Shown here: positions 35,599 through 46,124 of the stretch, piece by piece
How the letters are laid out: the number at the start of each line of letters is the position of its first letter
How positions within the stretch are numbered: position 1 is the stretch's first letter
Assembly: GCF_050908995.1 (NCBI RefSeq)
Contig: NC_135118.1
Location: 22,763,501 to 22,827,500 of the forward strand
Reading direction: 5' to 3'
DNA from: Andrena cerasifolii
Taxonomy: Eukaryota > Arthropoda > Insecta > Hymenoptera > Andrenidae
DNA: 64,000 bases
Notes under the pieces: model-generated
The model's database searches: none
The model's input: the letters and a program-made list of their open reading frames with translations, nothing else
What the model was told of the DNA's origin: nothing
Translations under genes and position numbers: made by a program

Positions 35599-35768
35599 TT
35601 TGGAATTTTTTTACTCAAAAGCTATAACATATTTCTCAAAAAATCTTTTTTCCTTTTAAGGATTGCATCTAATACCGTGCATCGTAATTTTTTTATTTAA
35701 AAATATTTATCAATAACTAAGTTATTGTCCATCACTCGAAGATTCTCTAAAAAAAAAGGCTTTTGCGG
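35599..35768. mobile_element. single-arm fragment of TTAA fold-back family 1
   Basis: This matches the left arm of the 8962 element from TTTGGAATTTTTTTACTC through CTAATACCGTGCATCG to AAAGGCTTTTGCGG. The terminal TTAAGGAGTCATGC block, the spacer and the second arm are all missing. Similarity stops abruptly at GCGG, beyond which unrelated DNA begins. Confidence 0.8.
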
Positions 35769-38465
35769 ACCTGAACCTACGCGTAAGTCTGTGAAAATTT
35801 CTGTTTTGACAAAAAAATAAATAAAATGGCTCTTTTCCCTGGCGACAAATCAAGTTTCTATAAAATTTGCCGTTTTACAGCCGCCATTTTTATAATTTTG
35901 ATTTTTTTCTTTTTCAATAGGTTCAGGGCAAAGTATCAATTTCAGAGGTTATTTCACAATTCAATTTCTTACGGCCAGAATCACTGCAAAATTACAGCGG
36001 CTCCAGAAAAAAAACACCTATATATCAGGCAACTGTAGCGCTGTCATGCATACGTATATATTATTCAAATATTTTTTTTTACTGTTTATAGTATTAACAA
36101 ACATTACCCAAAAGTACTAGTCACAATTTGTATTCATCTCCTTCTAATTAATTCGCAAAAAATACTTGATTTTCGAGCGATCTGACTGCCTAGTCTTAAA
36201 GCAAATGTAAAAAAGTTCATTTTTATATTACCTATATAGCAAACTGTCCCAAAAACATGCCAAAGTTTACGGTACATCCCAACTGTTGAACAGTAGTGTA
36301 AGCGGAACACCTCGCAACAGGGATTTACAAAGCAACATGTAGCTATCTTACGACTATGGCATATTTCCCCATTTCCCAAGAAGAAAGAAGAATGCCTCGC
36401 ACTCTCATTTCATCAACACCTTTCCGCGCTCACCGTTAGACGCACACGCGCGTCATCGTCGCGCGTTCGCGCCACCGTGTCGCGTCCGCAATGTCTGCAC
36501 TCGACTCCTCAGCCGCGAGTCTACAGAACGCGATATTAAAACCGAGTGTCGTTAATTACCATGGGGAAAACGATCCTGTTGCGCGATCGCATTAACGAGC
36601 GCGCGCGTCGCCGTTGATATCCATCTTAATTGCGTCTGCACGGTGTTTCCCCGCGCGCGAGAACGTTCTCCCGATCGAACCATTTAATTAGGAAATCTCC
36701 GCGAGACGGGCTGCGCGATAAGAGAGGAGGGACATGGTGCGTAGACGTAACGTTTAATTAATTATCATCGCCGAACACCGCGGCGCGTCGTTACAAATTT
36801 CCGCGCCGCGGTTGCGCGTCGAACGGCCAATTTATTCGTGCGGTGAAACCACTCGCCTTGCAGCCCCGCACGGCTCCCTCCCCCGCCCCTGGACACGCGT
36901 ATTTTCTTTTCCGATGGAAACACGTGCGCGTGCACGTACGCGGCGACGCGTGCACCTGTGTACGTGCACGTGGAGTCCAACGACCGGCCGTGTGCGCGCC
37001 TATGCGTGTGACAAAGGACAGAGAAAGGGTAGCGTGTGCAGCTCGTATTGACGCCCACGTAGGCGCATGCGCCCTTGCTGCACCCTGTGCCTCCCTTACG
37101 GGACACACACCCGTCCGCCAGCGGTACGCACACGCACGCGAGTCCGAGCACGCACCCTCTCGCGCGATGCTCCCGTATGTGCTCTCGCAGTTTCTTTCGC
37201 GGCGCGGACATTCCCCGCCCACCGAGCCTTTCCCCCGTCTCCAAGTTTTCCATCTCGTTCGCTGTTTTTCATTTAGCCGCGGCAGAGCAAGCTAGACACG
37301 GTGGAGACTTCCGTCTACGCCGGATTATGCGTCGCTCCCACAATTATTTATCTGTCTCCCCCTTAGCTGATGATCCTAACGATTCTTTGGCTTTATCATG
37401 GTTATTGGCTCCTTTCCTGGATGGATCGGAAAGGGATTCGTGGATGATTCCTTTAGGTTTAATTGTGTCTAGCAGTTGCAAGATCCTACGAGTTGAAGCA
37501 GCGTCACTCTTCTGCAGCTTGAAACTATATCCATCCAAGTCGCTCTTGCGTGACTTGGAACGGTGGATTGTTTTTAATCACTTACTCTGTGGAAGTGTTT
37601 GGTGCTCAGTGTTCTGACGCAATACACGCAGATAAATATTGCTGAAGTTTGCAACGATGCATTGGCTAGGTGTTTAGGAACACTTTTCGTAAAGGGACAC
37701 TGTTCCTCTTGAAACTGGCAATGTCGGCTCAAGTGGGAAGTAAGTAGGTGCTCCTGGCAAAAGGAGAAGGTTGAGAAAGGTGGTGGTGAATAGTGAAACG
37801 GGAGCGTTGAGTTGGCCAGTCAACAGGATTTTTAAAGTCAGCCCGATTCAAGGAGTCCCCTTCCCCCTGGAACCGCGATAACCGCGACTTCGTTCTTATT
37901 TAGACGACGAATTAAGATAAAAGAGGAGCAAAGTCGCTGGATCCGCCGCGAAATAGTCGGGGGTAGCGAGTCGCCTGGGATGGGTAGGGGAGCTTCTGAA
38001 AGGCTGAAGGTCGAAGGTAGACGCTCCCCCTAACGAGATTAATTTGTTTTATATGCGACCGCGCCACCGCCACTCTGTAGAAACATGAAAGTAACTCCTG
38101 GCAGATTGCGAGAGGCGTTTCATCCCGGCGTTCCCTCGCCGTTCCTGGTCCTCTCGACGATGCTCATCCTTGCTGCTGGAAAGATCGGGGCGTCAGAGGA
38201 GGAACCCTGAAATTGACGCGCTTTACTGACGACCAGACGCGGCTCCCCATTACGATTGTTGTAAAAGTTTTGGGTCCTTTTTAAGACCGCGGTAGATGGA
38301 TGGCAGAGATTGTAGAATTTTCAGCGGTCGTCCTTGATTTTCTTTTTCGTCTTCTTATAAAGCAGGATAGACCTCGAGTCCTCCTGCTTACAACACGAAG
38401 CTATCGTTGACGGTGTTAATTATATCCCCACAAAATTAACTTTTTACAAAAAGGTACAAAAAAGA
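35769..38465. other. no recognised gene; GC-rich island 36.4-37.3 kb
   Basis: The island is extremely CpG-rich, with frames open in most phases (162 and 143 codons minus, 150 and 180 plus). All are Arg/Ala/Cys/His-rich without domains. A cluster of ACGTG cores lies at 36920-36975. AT-rich DNA at 35780-36080 includes a 70-codon frame with no recognisable homology. The region from 37320 to 38400 is featureless. Confidence 0.4.
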
Positions 38466-39713
38466 GCGCCAAGTATATAATCCCATCGAAAAGAATCCCA
38501 TTTAAAAACATTGTCGTAAATTAATATTATATTAATGTTCTATATTTAACTTCACAAAAATAATGATATGCAACAATTGCGCCAATTATCACAATGGCTA
38601 TTTGTACAAGGGAAAAATCTCAATGGTACAATGAAAAAATGTATTAAATAATATTAAGCAGATATATTTTTATAAAAATAAATATTTTAATACGATTAAA
38701 TATTTTATTCAAAATACTTGGCGCTGCGATGTGAATTGGTGTTGCTAAACTGAATAAATATGTTTAAATAGCATTAATCTTTTTCTCTCTTTCTTGTGCG
38801 TGCGTTCGTGAATGTGTGTATGTGTGCGTGTGTATATGCTACGTATGATATTAGAATTAAATATTAAATATATGTAGAATAAATCTGACTGCGTTTCTAG
38901 TATGTATATGTATATTTTGCATTTTAGATTGTAAGGAAGTTATTGTAAATTATTAATACTAAGACAATTAGCATTTCTTCGGTTTCGCAGCGCCAAGTAT
39001 TTTGAATAAAATATTTAATCGTATTAAAATATTTATTTGTATAAAAATATATCTGCTTCATGTTATTTAATACATTTTTTCATTGTACCATTGAGATTTT
39101 TCCTTTGTATAAATAGCCATTGTGATAATTGGCGCAATTGTTGTATATCTAAAACACATCTCTCTTGATGAGATGTGTTTTCAGCGTACTTTTTTCACTA
39201 ATGTGACTTGCTCTACATTGCAAGCAATAGACTATAATTTTCTTAAATCTTAATGCTGTCATTTGACAATTTTTACTTACTTTACTTGACACTTAGCACT
39301 TGGTAGGTTGTAATGTCTCTGTCTAGCTGTCAAATTACAACAATTTGTTACGCGATTGGCCGAAACCCGCATCCAATGAACGACGTGCCTGAGAGACAAT
39401 TTCCTCGCCCTTTGATACCCCCCTTGCCTACAAATGTAGAACGATGACGATGACAATCCTTAATTTTAAGAACATAAAATTCGGGAAATTCCAACTTTGC
39501 ATTGAAATATCTCAGCTCATAGGGCACGTAGAAACAAAACGAAGACACTTTTCTGATATAAATTAAACCCAAGCTATCCATTAAGACCATTCAAAATGTA
39601 ATCGGATCAGTCGTTATTGACATTCGGAAATCTCAGGGTTCTTAACAGCGAGTCGTGGCGTAATAGATACACTCTGTGTTCGCTGCGCATATATACCTGT
39701 ATATACTTGGCGC
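38466..39713. repeat. symmetrical fold-back with four GCGCCAAGTA motifs
   Basis: Arms of about 160 bp (38566-38725 and 38989-39148) are closely complementary, running from ATATGCAACAATTGCGCC to TACTTGGCGCT at the inner edge, around a spacer of about 260 bp. A second, outer pair of the inner-edge motif lies at 38466-38479 (GCGCCAAGTATATA) and inverted at 39700-39713, identical over 14 bases. The four motif copies alternate in orientation. Either one palindromic element has an asymmetric insertion, or two TIR elements lie side by side in opposite orientation. No superfamily is assigned and no coding frame is present. Confidence 0.65.
39151..39181. repeat. 12-bp perfect hairpin beside fold-back arm
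   Basis: AAAACACATCTC and GAGATGTGTTTT pair perfectly around a 7-base loop, starting two bases after the right fold-back arm ends. No T-tract terminator or known RNA context is visible. Confidence 0.6.
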
Positions 39714-42700
39714 GAGACACTACCGTGTCTCTTGATTCATCGATAGGGATTCGAAAGGAACTCGTGGCTACATAATCGTCTCCACTATCGCGAGCCAGAC
39801 GAGTCGGTTTCGAGAAGTATCATTCGAGTCAAAGGGTTCCCTGTCCTCTGACACAAGCGAGATATATGGGGCGTCGTTGCCCCGAAAAAAATCGTTTCCC
39901 TGGAACAAATCGGGAGGAAGGCAGCTCGTTGAAATGCACGGCATTCGAAGCGTCAAAGGGAAGGCAGAGGCTGCGGAGCAATTCCGTCTCGAGTGCGTTT
40001 ACGCCGATGCATCTGCTGTCTCTTTCTGCTACCCTTCCGTCGCCCCTTCCGCCTTGGTACAGCCACAGCTATTATTTTTCATCGGTGTTGGTGACTGTAG
40101 GTACGACGGAACGGACGAAAGAGGGCTCGCAAAAGGGGAAAAGGTAGCTGGAAAGAGGGAAACGGTGGCTGGAGAAAGAAGGGGAAGGGTGGAAGAGAGC
40201 GAGAGAGGATTACGAGGGACGAGGAGGGGCAGGGGTGGGCGCAGTTGGAAGGTATATAGCCCGCTGGGGTAGAGGACGAAAGGATAGGCGGGGGTGGCTC
40301 GTGGAGCCGTTCGTGTTTTATCTTCGGGTGAGTCCGCCGAAGTCGGGGTGGAAAAAAGGGGGTAAAGGGTTAGGGAACTAAAGAGCAGTAGACTCGGAAG
40401 GGTTGGGTCGGTTGGCTGGCTGGCGGGCTGGCTGGCTGGCATTGATCTGCACTGCTCCCAGCCACCCCGTGTGTCGGCTTTTCTTAGTACAGTCTCCTCC
40501 ACCCCCTTCCTCCTTCACCACCGCCCTTGCTTCCACAACCTCCACCTCTTTCCCTCTTCTTTTTCCCTCTGAGCTACTACCACCAGTGTCGCGACCACCA
40601 CCAGCACCACCTACACCGACCAGCCCAGCCAGCCAGTCTGCCAGCCAGCCAACAGCTTCTCTTCTACAATCTCTCATCGCTCTTTTCATCATGCCCTCTT
40701 CTCTGCGCTGGCTTCTTTCTTCTTTCACGCTTGGCCCGCGCACAGAACCTGGGATTCCTCTCAAGGGCGCCTGCCTCTGTCCCTCTCTTCCTCCGACTCG
40801 GAGCTTCTCTGCTTTCCTCGATATCGTCCCTTCTTCTTGGTCTTCGATTTCTTCTCCCTGTTCTTGCCCTCGCTCCTCCTATTTCATTTGTAAAGAAATC
40901 ACCGACCATTCTCCGCTTGTACACCGCGCTGCAACGCATCGTCACCGGTACCCTGCACTGTTCCCTTACGAAAAATTAATATCGCGAAGTTCGTCCAAGA
41001 TTGAGCTGTGCCATTTCGGTATAGTTCCAAGGTATGTCCGCATAAAATGTGTCTGAAAGCCGTACGTCTGCTGTAGACGTAGCGTAACAGGACTGCTCGT
41101 CAAGATTAATCTTCTCAGAGGTATCGAAAGTACGCCCCGGCGTGACAGACTGTAGAGGGTGCACCGAACCGAGGGAAGTTCAGCGTAGTTCTCCCAAACG
41201 GTTTGATTCCCGACAGCTTTAAGTACCGAGTCAAACGGCAATTTGGAATCGACTTAACGATCCTTTATCAACCAGTACCTATAATTTATCCAGCTCCTCT
41301 CGTTCGTTGGCCCAGACTGCGCCGTTCGTCTCGTTGAAATTAATCGCTGAACTCGAAAGCCAGTGTCTGAAGATTCGCTTCGGTACTACGACTGTCTAAC
41401 AGGTGTAAGTAACCCTGTCCCTACTCGTTCCTTCTTCTTGTATCTATCCCTGGATGTACGTTACCTATGCCGGCTCGTTGGCTGGCTCGGCGAAGACGAG
41501 ACTTTATAAATTGCCACCCATACGCGCCCTATTCCTTGTCCCTGGACTCGTGTGGGTTTCGCGTGCGGTCACTTGGCTCCAAGGAGTCGGAAGAGAGGCA
41601 GGGGAAGGAAGAAGAAGGATTCAGCTGTCGTAAAGTGTGATCGGGAGACCTCCCGCTGACCCTGTCGCCTGACCTACGGCACGGCGTCGCGTCAGAAGCG
41701 TCTCCTCGGCAACGTTTTCATATCGTCGACCGGCCATCGAGGCAGCTCCGTGAATTCCTCCAAGACTTTCCTCGGGTTCCTCGATTAGGCCGCGCCGATA
41801 AGGCTAACGAGCACCTAGCTGACGATAAACCGTTCAACTGGCTGCTCATTAACGTGCACTGTCTCTCGTCGTAAGTTTCGATAAGATGCCGAGAGGTCGG
41901 GCCCGAGATCCCGATAACGGCTGAAATATACGCCGTTTTCGGTGAGCTTCGATAATTTCTTGCCCATCAAAGACGAACGCTAGCCGTGCTTCCTGCGGAG
42001 CAAAGCTTCGGCGATGGAAGAAGTGAATGTTGATTGGTGAAGATTTTTGCTTAATTTGTTTCTGTTAACTTAGTTTCAATCTACTGCGTTTACGGCGATG
42101 GTTAGAAAGTATTTGAAGGGATTCTTTCTGAAGCAGACACTGGGAAGATACTGTGTTCATTCCATTTAGGGATATCGTATCACGCAAACTGTTATACTGT
42201 TTCCTCTGTCGCTTAATTTCATGTAACGCGAAGTTCTGGTCCTCGCTTCATTCATATTTTACTCTTTATTTACTCGGGCATTCTCGATCCAGTGATTCTG
42301 AAGGTCTGCTCAGAATTTCTGCGCTCTCAAAGAGTCTCCGTAGAAAGAGGATCGCAACAATTTCAATATTCAAGGGTCAAGTGACCGGAAGAAATAGTGA
42401 TTACTAAAGACTGACCTCTGAGACGCGGAGCGGGCACGGGAGGGCTGGTTCAGTAATCTCTCGCTATTACATCACGGATTTATCGAACTTGAATGGAGAG
42501 AGGGTCAGGAGCAAGCTCCTTAAGGGATAATGGCTTATCGCGATACCGTCTCGAGACAAGAAAGGGGCTGAAAATTTGTTAGACTGGGATCTGGCGTCTG
42601 ATTCTTCAGATAAGGCGCTTCAGTTCGTTGTATGTGCAGATTGGAATATTTTCAACGTTCGTTTCTCTTTGATTATAAGAGAACCAGTTTACACGCTCCC

Positions 42701-43618
42701 ACCCACACTGTCATTATTACAATTTCGCGCAACACCGCATTCGGGATGACACGAATATAACACTGTAGATAATGTTTTAATCTAATGAAGAATAATCCTT
42801 GGAAAGGCTAAAAGCTTATTCTGAGCAGCAAATTTTCAATTACTACTTTGGTCGCTCTATCTTCGCGTATTTTGAAAAATGTTGCTGACAAAATGAAATT
42901 GGAATATCAGGGTGCGATATAAGCGATGCTAGGTTTCGGAACGCATTACCTACACGTATGCGGGACGTGCGAGCAGACAGAAGCGGGTCCCTTCGCGTCC
43001 CTGTTGCCGGCTTCGACGGTTGCTTCGAGTGCCTTCGAGTGCGTGGATTATTGGAAGCCGACCCTAAATCCCGTAATTGCCGACAATACTCGCTCGTAAT
43101 GCCTTCCCGCTACTCGCGGCAATTTGTTCGCCGGCTTGAACTCTGACATGGGTGCGGCGGCCAAGCCACCGCAAACTGTGACCAGGAAACAGCCGCCTAT
43201 GGGAAACTGTTCGCCGTTGGTAATCGAATGATCATGTCGTGACATTGAATTTGCAAAACTTTGCGAACCTCGAAACATTATCAAGGGAAGACGTTCCAGG
43301 GAAGCAGTCGTACGAGTTGTGTCAGGTGCAGGTTCGTTGTCTCTTTAGGTAGGACAATTGATAGTTCTTTTTCATTGTTAAAATTGGGGGAAATGCGTCA
43401 TCTGTCTCGATAGTTCGCCTTCCGTTTCGTTTTGGAAGTGGAAGATTATTGAGAAGTTGTAGAAAAACTACTTTTCTAGTCCTAATCACGTCTTGGGCTT
43501 CTAAACGAAATGCGCTTTTCTTTGTTCAGACAAATATAAGTTCAGACTTATATTTAATATAATTAAATGTATATAATGTTATTGGACCGGAATAATCACA
43601 AAGCTGAGTTTCTCTCTC
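39714..43618. other. no recognised gene; strand-switching GC-rich island 40.0-41.0 kb
   Basis: A purine-rich run (40100-40395) is followed by a pyrimidine-rich run (40450-40880), with a GGCT-repeat hairpin between them (40408-40440 against 40622-40652). Frames of up to 217 codons overlap on both strands with Ser/Pro/Leu- or Arg/Gly-rich products and no domain. From 41100 to 43600 I see nothing recognisable. Confidence 0.4.
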
Positions 43619-43880
43619 TGTAAAAGAGTTTTTTTTATTTTATCGTTTATGTTCTTATTTACAACTATTTACAACTATTTACAACGCTTATCTGTAAAAG
43701 AGAAACGATATTAAATGTCAATTACTCCCCAATTACAATCTCTATTTCCTGTTGTCCTTTTAATTCGTGGAGCTTTGTCCTTGCACTGGTGTTTACTCCT
43801 TAGTCTCTCTAACCTCCTCAGCCAACGCGCCGTGAGTGCGCGGGCTAATTTAAAAGGAAGTACCCTGTACTTTCTTTACA
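43619..43880 (-). mobile_element. LTR-like repeat, copy 2
   Basis: On the minus strand it starts TGTAAAGAAAGTACAGGG and ends AACTCTTTTACA, giving TG...CA ends over about 262 bp. It shares CCTTTTAAA, TTTAATATCGTTTCTC, TTTTACAGATAAGCG and three ATAGTTGTAA-type units with copy 1 near 26.1-26.4 kb, in the same order. An AATAAA motif lies near the 3' end. It may be a solo LTR. An alternative left limit at 43578 (TGTTATTGGACCGG) is flanked by ATATAA on both sides, so the edge is unsettled. Confidence 0.42.
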
Positions 43881-45512
43881 TGTAATATAAAATAATGGTG
43901 TGGAAAAGTATCGCGACGGTTGTCGTTACTCCGTGTTCAAACCACGACTAAACTAAGATCCGTTCCTTTGACGACCAGAACAGTGCGGAGCACCTTAACA
44001 AAAAAAAAAAAAGAAACACAAGCTACACCTTGGCCTGCGTGACGATCCAGGCGTGTGACTCTCTAGAAAGATACATTAAATATTCGCAATATACATAGTC
44101 TAAATATATTATTCCAATAGAAGTGTTAAAAGTCTTAAAACACGTATTAAAACTTGTTCAAACACTTTCAAATTATAATTATCCCAATTTTGGGTTTGAA
44201 CAAGTTTTAAGACGCCTGTATAGCAGTGCTTGTAAATTGTACATGAATATTCTTGGTTAAAGTATTTAATGAAGTTTCATTTGAAAAAGTTGTTTACGTG
44301 TCCTCCCTAAAAGTAACATATAACGTACAAATGTTCATCCACACCGAACAGAATATTTCCTAACGCACTAACTAAACGGTAGAAGTTCTTGCCTGCGAAT
44401 GTCCCGACCTTTGGCCACAAAGGGTTAAGTATAATTTCCAACGCTCGACTACACGAGTGGGTTAATTCCCATTTGAACTGTATTGAGTCATCAAGTTTAA
44501 TTCCCCCATATCCTGCTCGCGCCTGGCCAGATCGTATTCTGTTCTATGAAACTAATTTAATAAATGTTCACCAAGGTCAAGGCCTGATTATAGAAGCATC
44601 CTTTCGTGCGCAATTTATCTTGAACAAAAATTAGGATTTCAGGCGTAGTAATTTGCCAGTAAAATAGGTATTTCAAACACAGACGTTGTTAGAATTGCTG
44701 CCATAGCCAGGATACCTCTACAGCGCAACATCCTGAAATAAATAGCATCTATCGGAGTCTTACTATGTACAAGGGATGAGAAATGAAACGCGAAGACGCT
44801 TGAGGCATTGAGAGCAAAAACGGACTAACCTACATTTTTTTTTGCGAAATTGAGTTAATAGCAATAATATATCCCAATAGGCTGTACTAATAATATAAAA
44901 TACAAAAAATTAACTTTTTTTCAATGTGGATTAGTGGGTTAGTACTGAAAGCCTCAATTGCAATTGTAATTCCTCTTAAAGAAATCAACCAGTTTCGATA
45001 TGAAAGCCCGAAAATAGCTTTTATATGCCGGTTGGTGGGTAAAGGGACAACGATCACTGCCTCGTGCGCTTCTCAATTTTGTTTCGTGTTTGGTCTCGAG
45101 TTTTAAGTACCCGTGTAAATTTGTCCTGGACGAGGGAAGGGCATCGGACACGTGTGTACCCTGTCACATTTTCTAACGACGTTAGCCTCGCGTGTAAACG
45201 GACCTTCGGCAAACACGACCGTCAAACAGTCGCAGGGCGGCACGAAGTTGTCGTCCGATGGCCGAATAGAGCGTATCCGTTCGACTGCGTTTCCAGCCAA
45301 GTACTGTGGTTCGCAAAAGTGTTGACGAGCAGAAACTTGGTGGTCCGATCGAGTGTATCCTCATAGGCCCACGGTTCTCTAACACAGTGGTAGTCGCTAT
45401 TAGCCGACGCGTCGCGTCAACGAATCGGTCAACAGGACCGCGTGACGAAAAGAGCGAAGGATGCAGCGTGTGGCGCTAAGAACATACGAATAGGGAATTG
45501 GGGAGTTCTGAG
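43881..45512. other. no gene recognised
   Basis: AT-rich to about 45000, then CpG-rich. Short frames lack domains. A lone piggyBac-type end, TTAACCCTTTGTGGCCA on the minus strand, sits at about 44392-44408 without a partner. The 45064-45385 frames overlap on both strands and look like composition artefacts. Confidence 0.45.
44132..44213. repeat. inverted repeat with 12-bp interruption
   Basis: The right arm GTTTGAACAAGTTTTAAGAC (44194-44213) is the complement of GTCTTAAAAC plus TTGTTCAAAC. In the left arm (44132-44163) these halves are separated by an extra ACGTATTAAAAC. The extra piece ends in the same TTAAAAC as the first half, so it looks like a small local duplication. Confidence 0.6.
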
Positions 45513-46116
45513 CAGGGCTTGAAACTGTTATTATAAAGATTTCGGTTCTTGAAAGAGTTATGAAGAACCTTTATTTGGAATAACCGTTAGAAAGAACCTA
45601 AATATCAGACTATATAAGTATAAGTTACGGTTCCTATATAGCTCTATAACTTTTACTTTTTAGGTTCTATAATTTTTATTTTTTAGGTTCTATAACTTTT
45701 ATTTTTTAGGTTCTATAACTTTTATTTTTTAGGTTCTATAACTTTTATTTTTTAGGTTCTATAACTTTTATTTTTAGGTTCTATAACTTTTATTTTTTAG
45801 GTTCTATAACTTTTATTTTTAGGTTCTATAACTTTTATTTTTTAGGTTCTATAACTTTTATTTTTTAGGTTCTATATAAGTTACAAAGCGGTTATAGAAC
45901 CGATTCTTGTAACGATTGTACAGAGTTTTACAGTAAATTAAATCACAACATATTACAACTATATATTACTCTGTGTAACCAAATTGTTTAAAAATTATTA
46001 TGATATTTAGGTTCTTTATAACGGTTATTCCGAATAAAGGTTCTTCATAACTGTTTCAGTCAGAACCTTTATATAACAGTTTGAAACAGTTATTTTCGAA
46101 ACCTATTCAAGCCCTG
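45513..46116. mobile_element. hAT-like fold-back MITE, 604 bp
   Basis: Both ends read CAGGGCTTGAA inward, matching the hAT-type terminus. The 8-bp flanks GTTCTGAG (45505-45512) and GTCCTGCG (46117-46124) agree at six positions, consistent with an old 8-bp duplication. Long sub-terminal inverted repeats follow, including ATGAAGAACCTTTATT and GGAATAACCGTTA on the left and their complements at about 46010-46050. The centre is filled by a 23-bp tandem array. There is no transposase. By eye the arms are less similar near the very ends than in the sub-terminal region. Confidence 0.72.
45641..45877. repeat. 23-bp minisatellite inside hAT-like element
   Basis: About ten copies of GGTTCTATAACTTTTATTT plus TTTA, with unit starts at 45663, 45686, 45709, 45732, 45755, 45777, 45800, 45822, 45845 and 45868. 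Two units are 22 bp (one T fewer), and a degenerate unit precedes at 45641. The GGTTCTATAAC core resembles the element's own sub-terminal GGTTCTTTATAAC, so the array probably grew from it. No spacers are present, so it is not a CRISPR array. Confidence 0.92.
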
Positions 46117-46124
46117 GTCCTGCG

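Noticed and set aside
36765..37617. Several long frames in the 36.8-37.6 kb island
   Set aside because: They overlap in nearly all phases and encode Arg/Ala/His/Cys-rich strings typical of CpG-rich DNA.
45641..45877. Regular 23-bp repeats as a CRISPR array
   Set aside because: Units are contiguous with no unique spacers, sit inside a transposon-like element, and the DNA is evidently eukaryotic.
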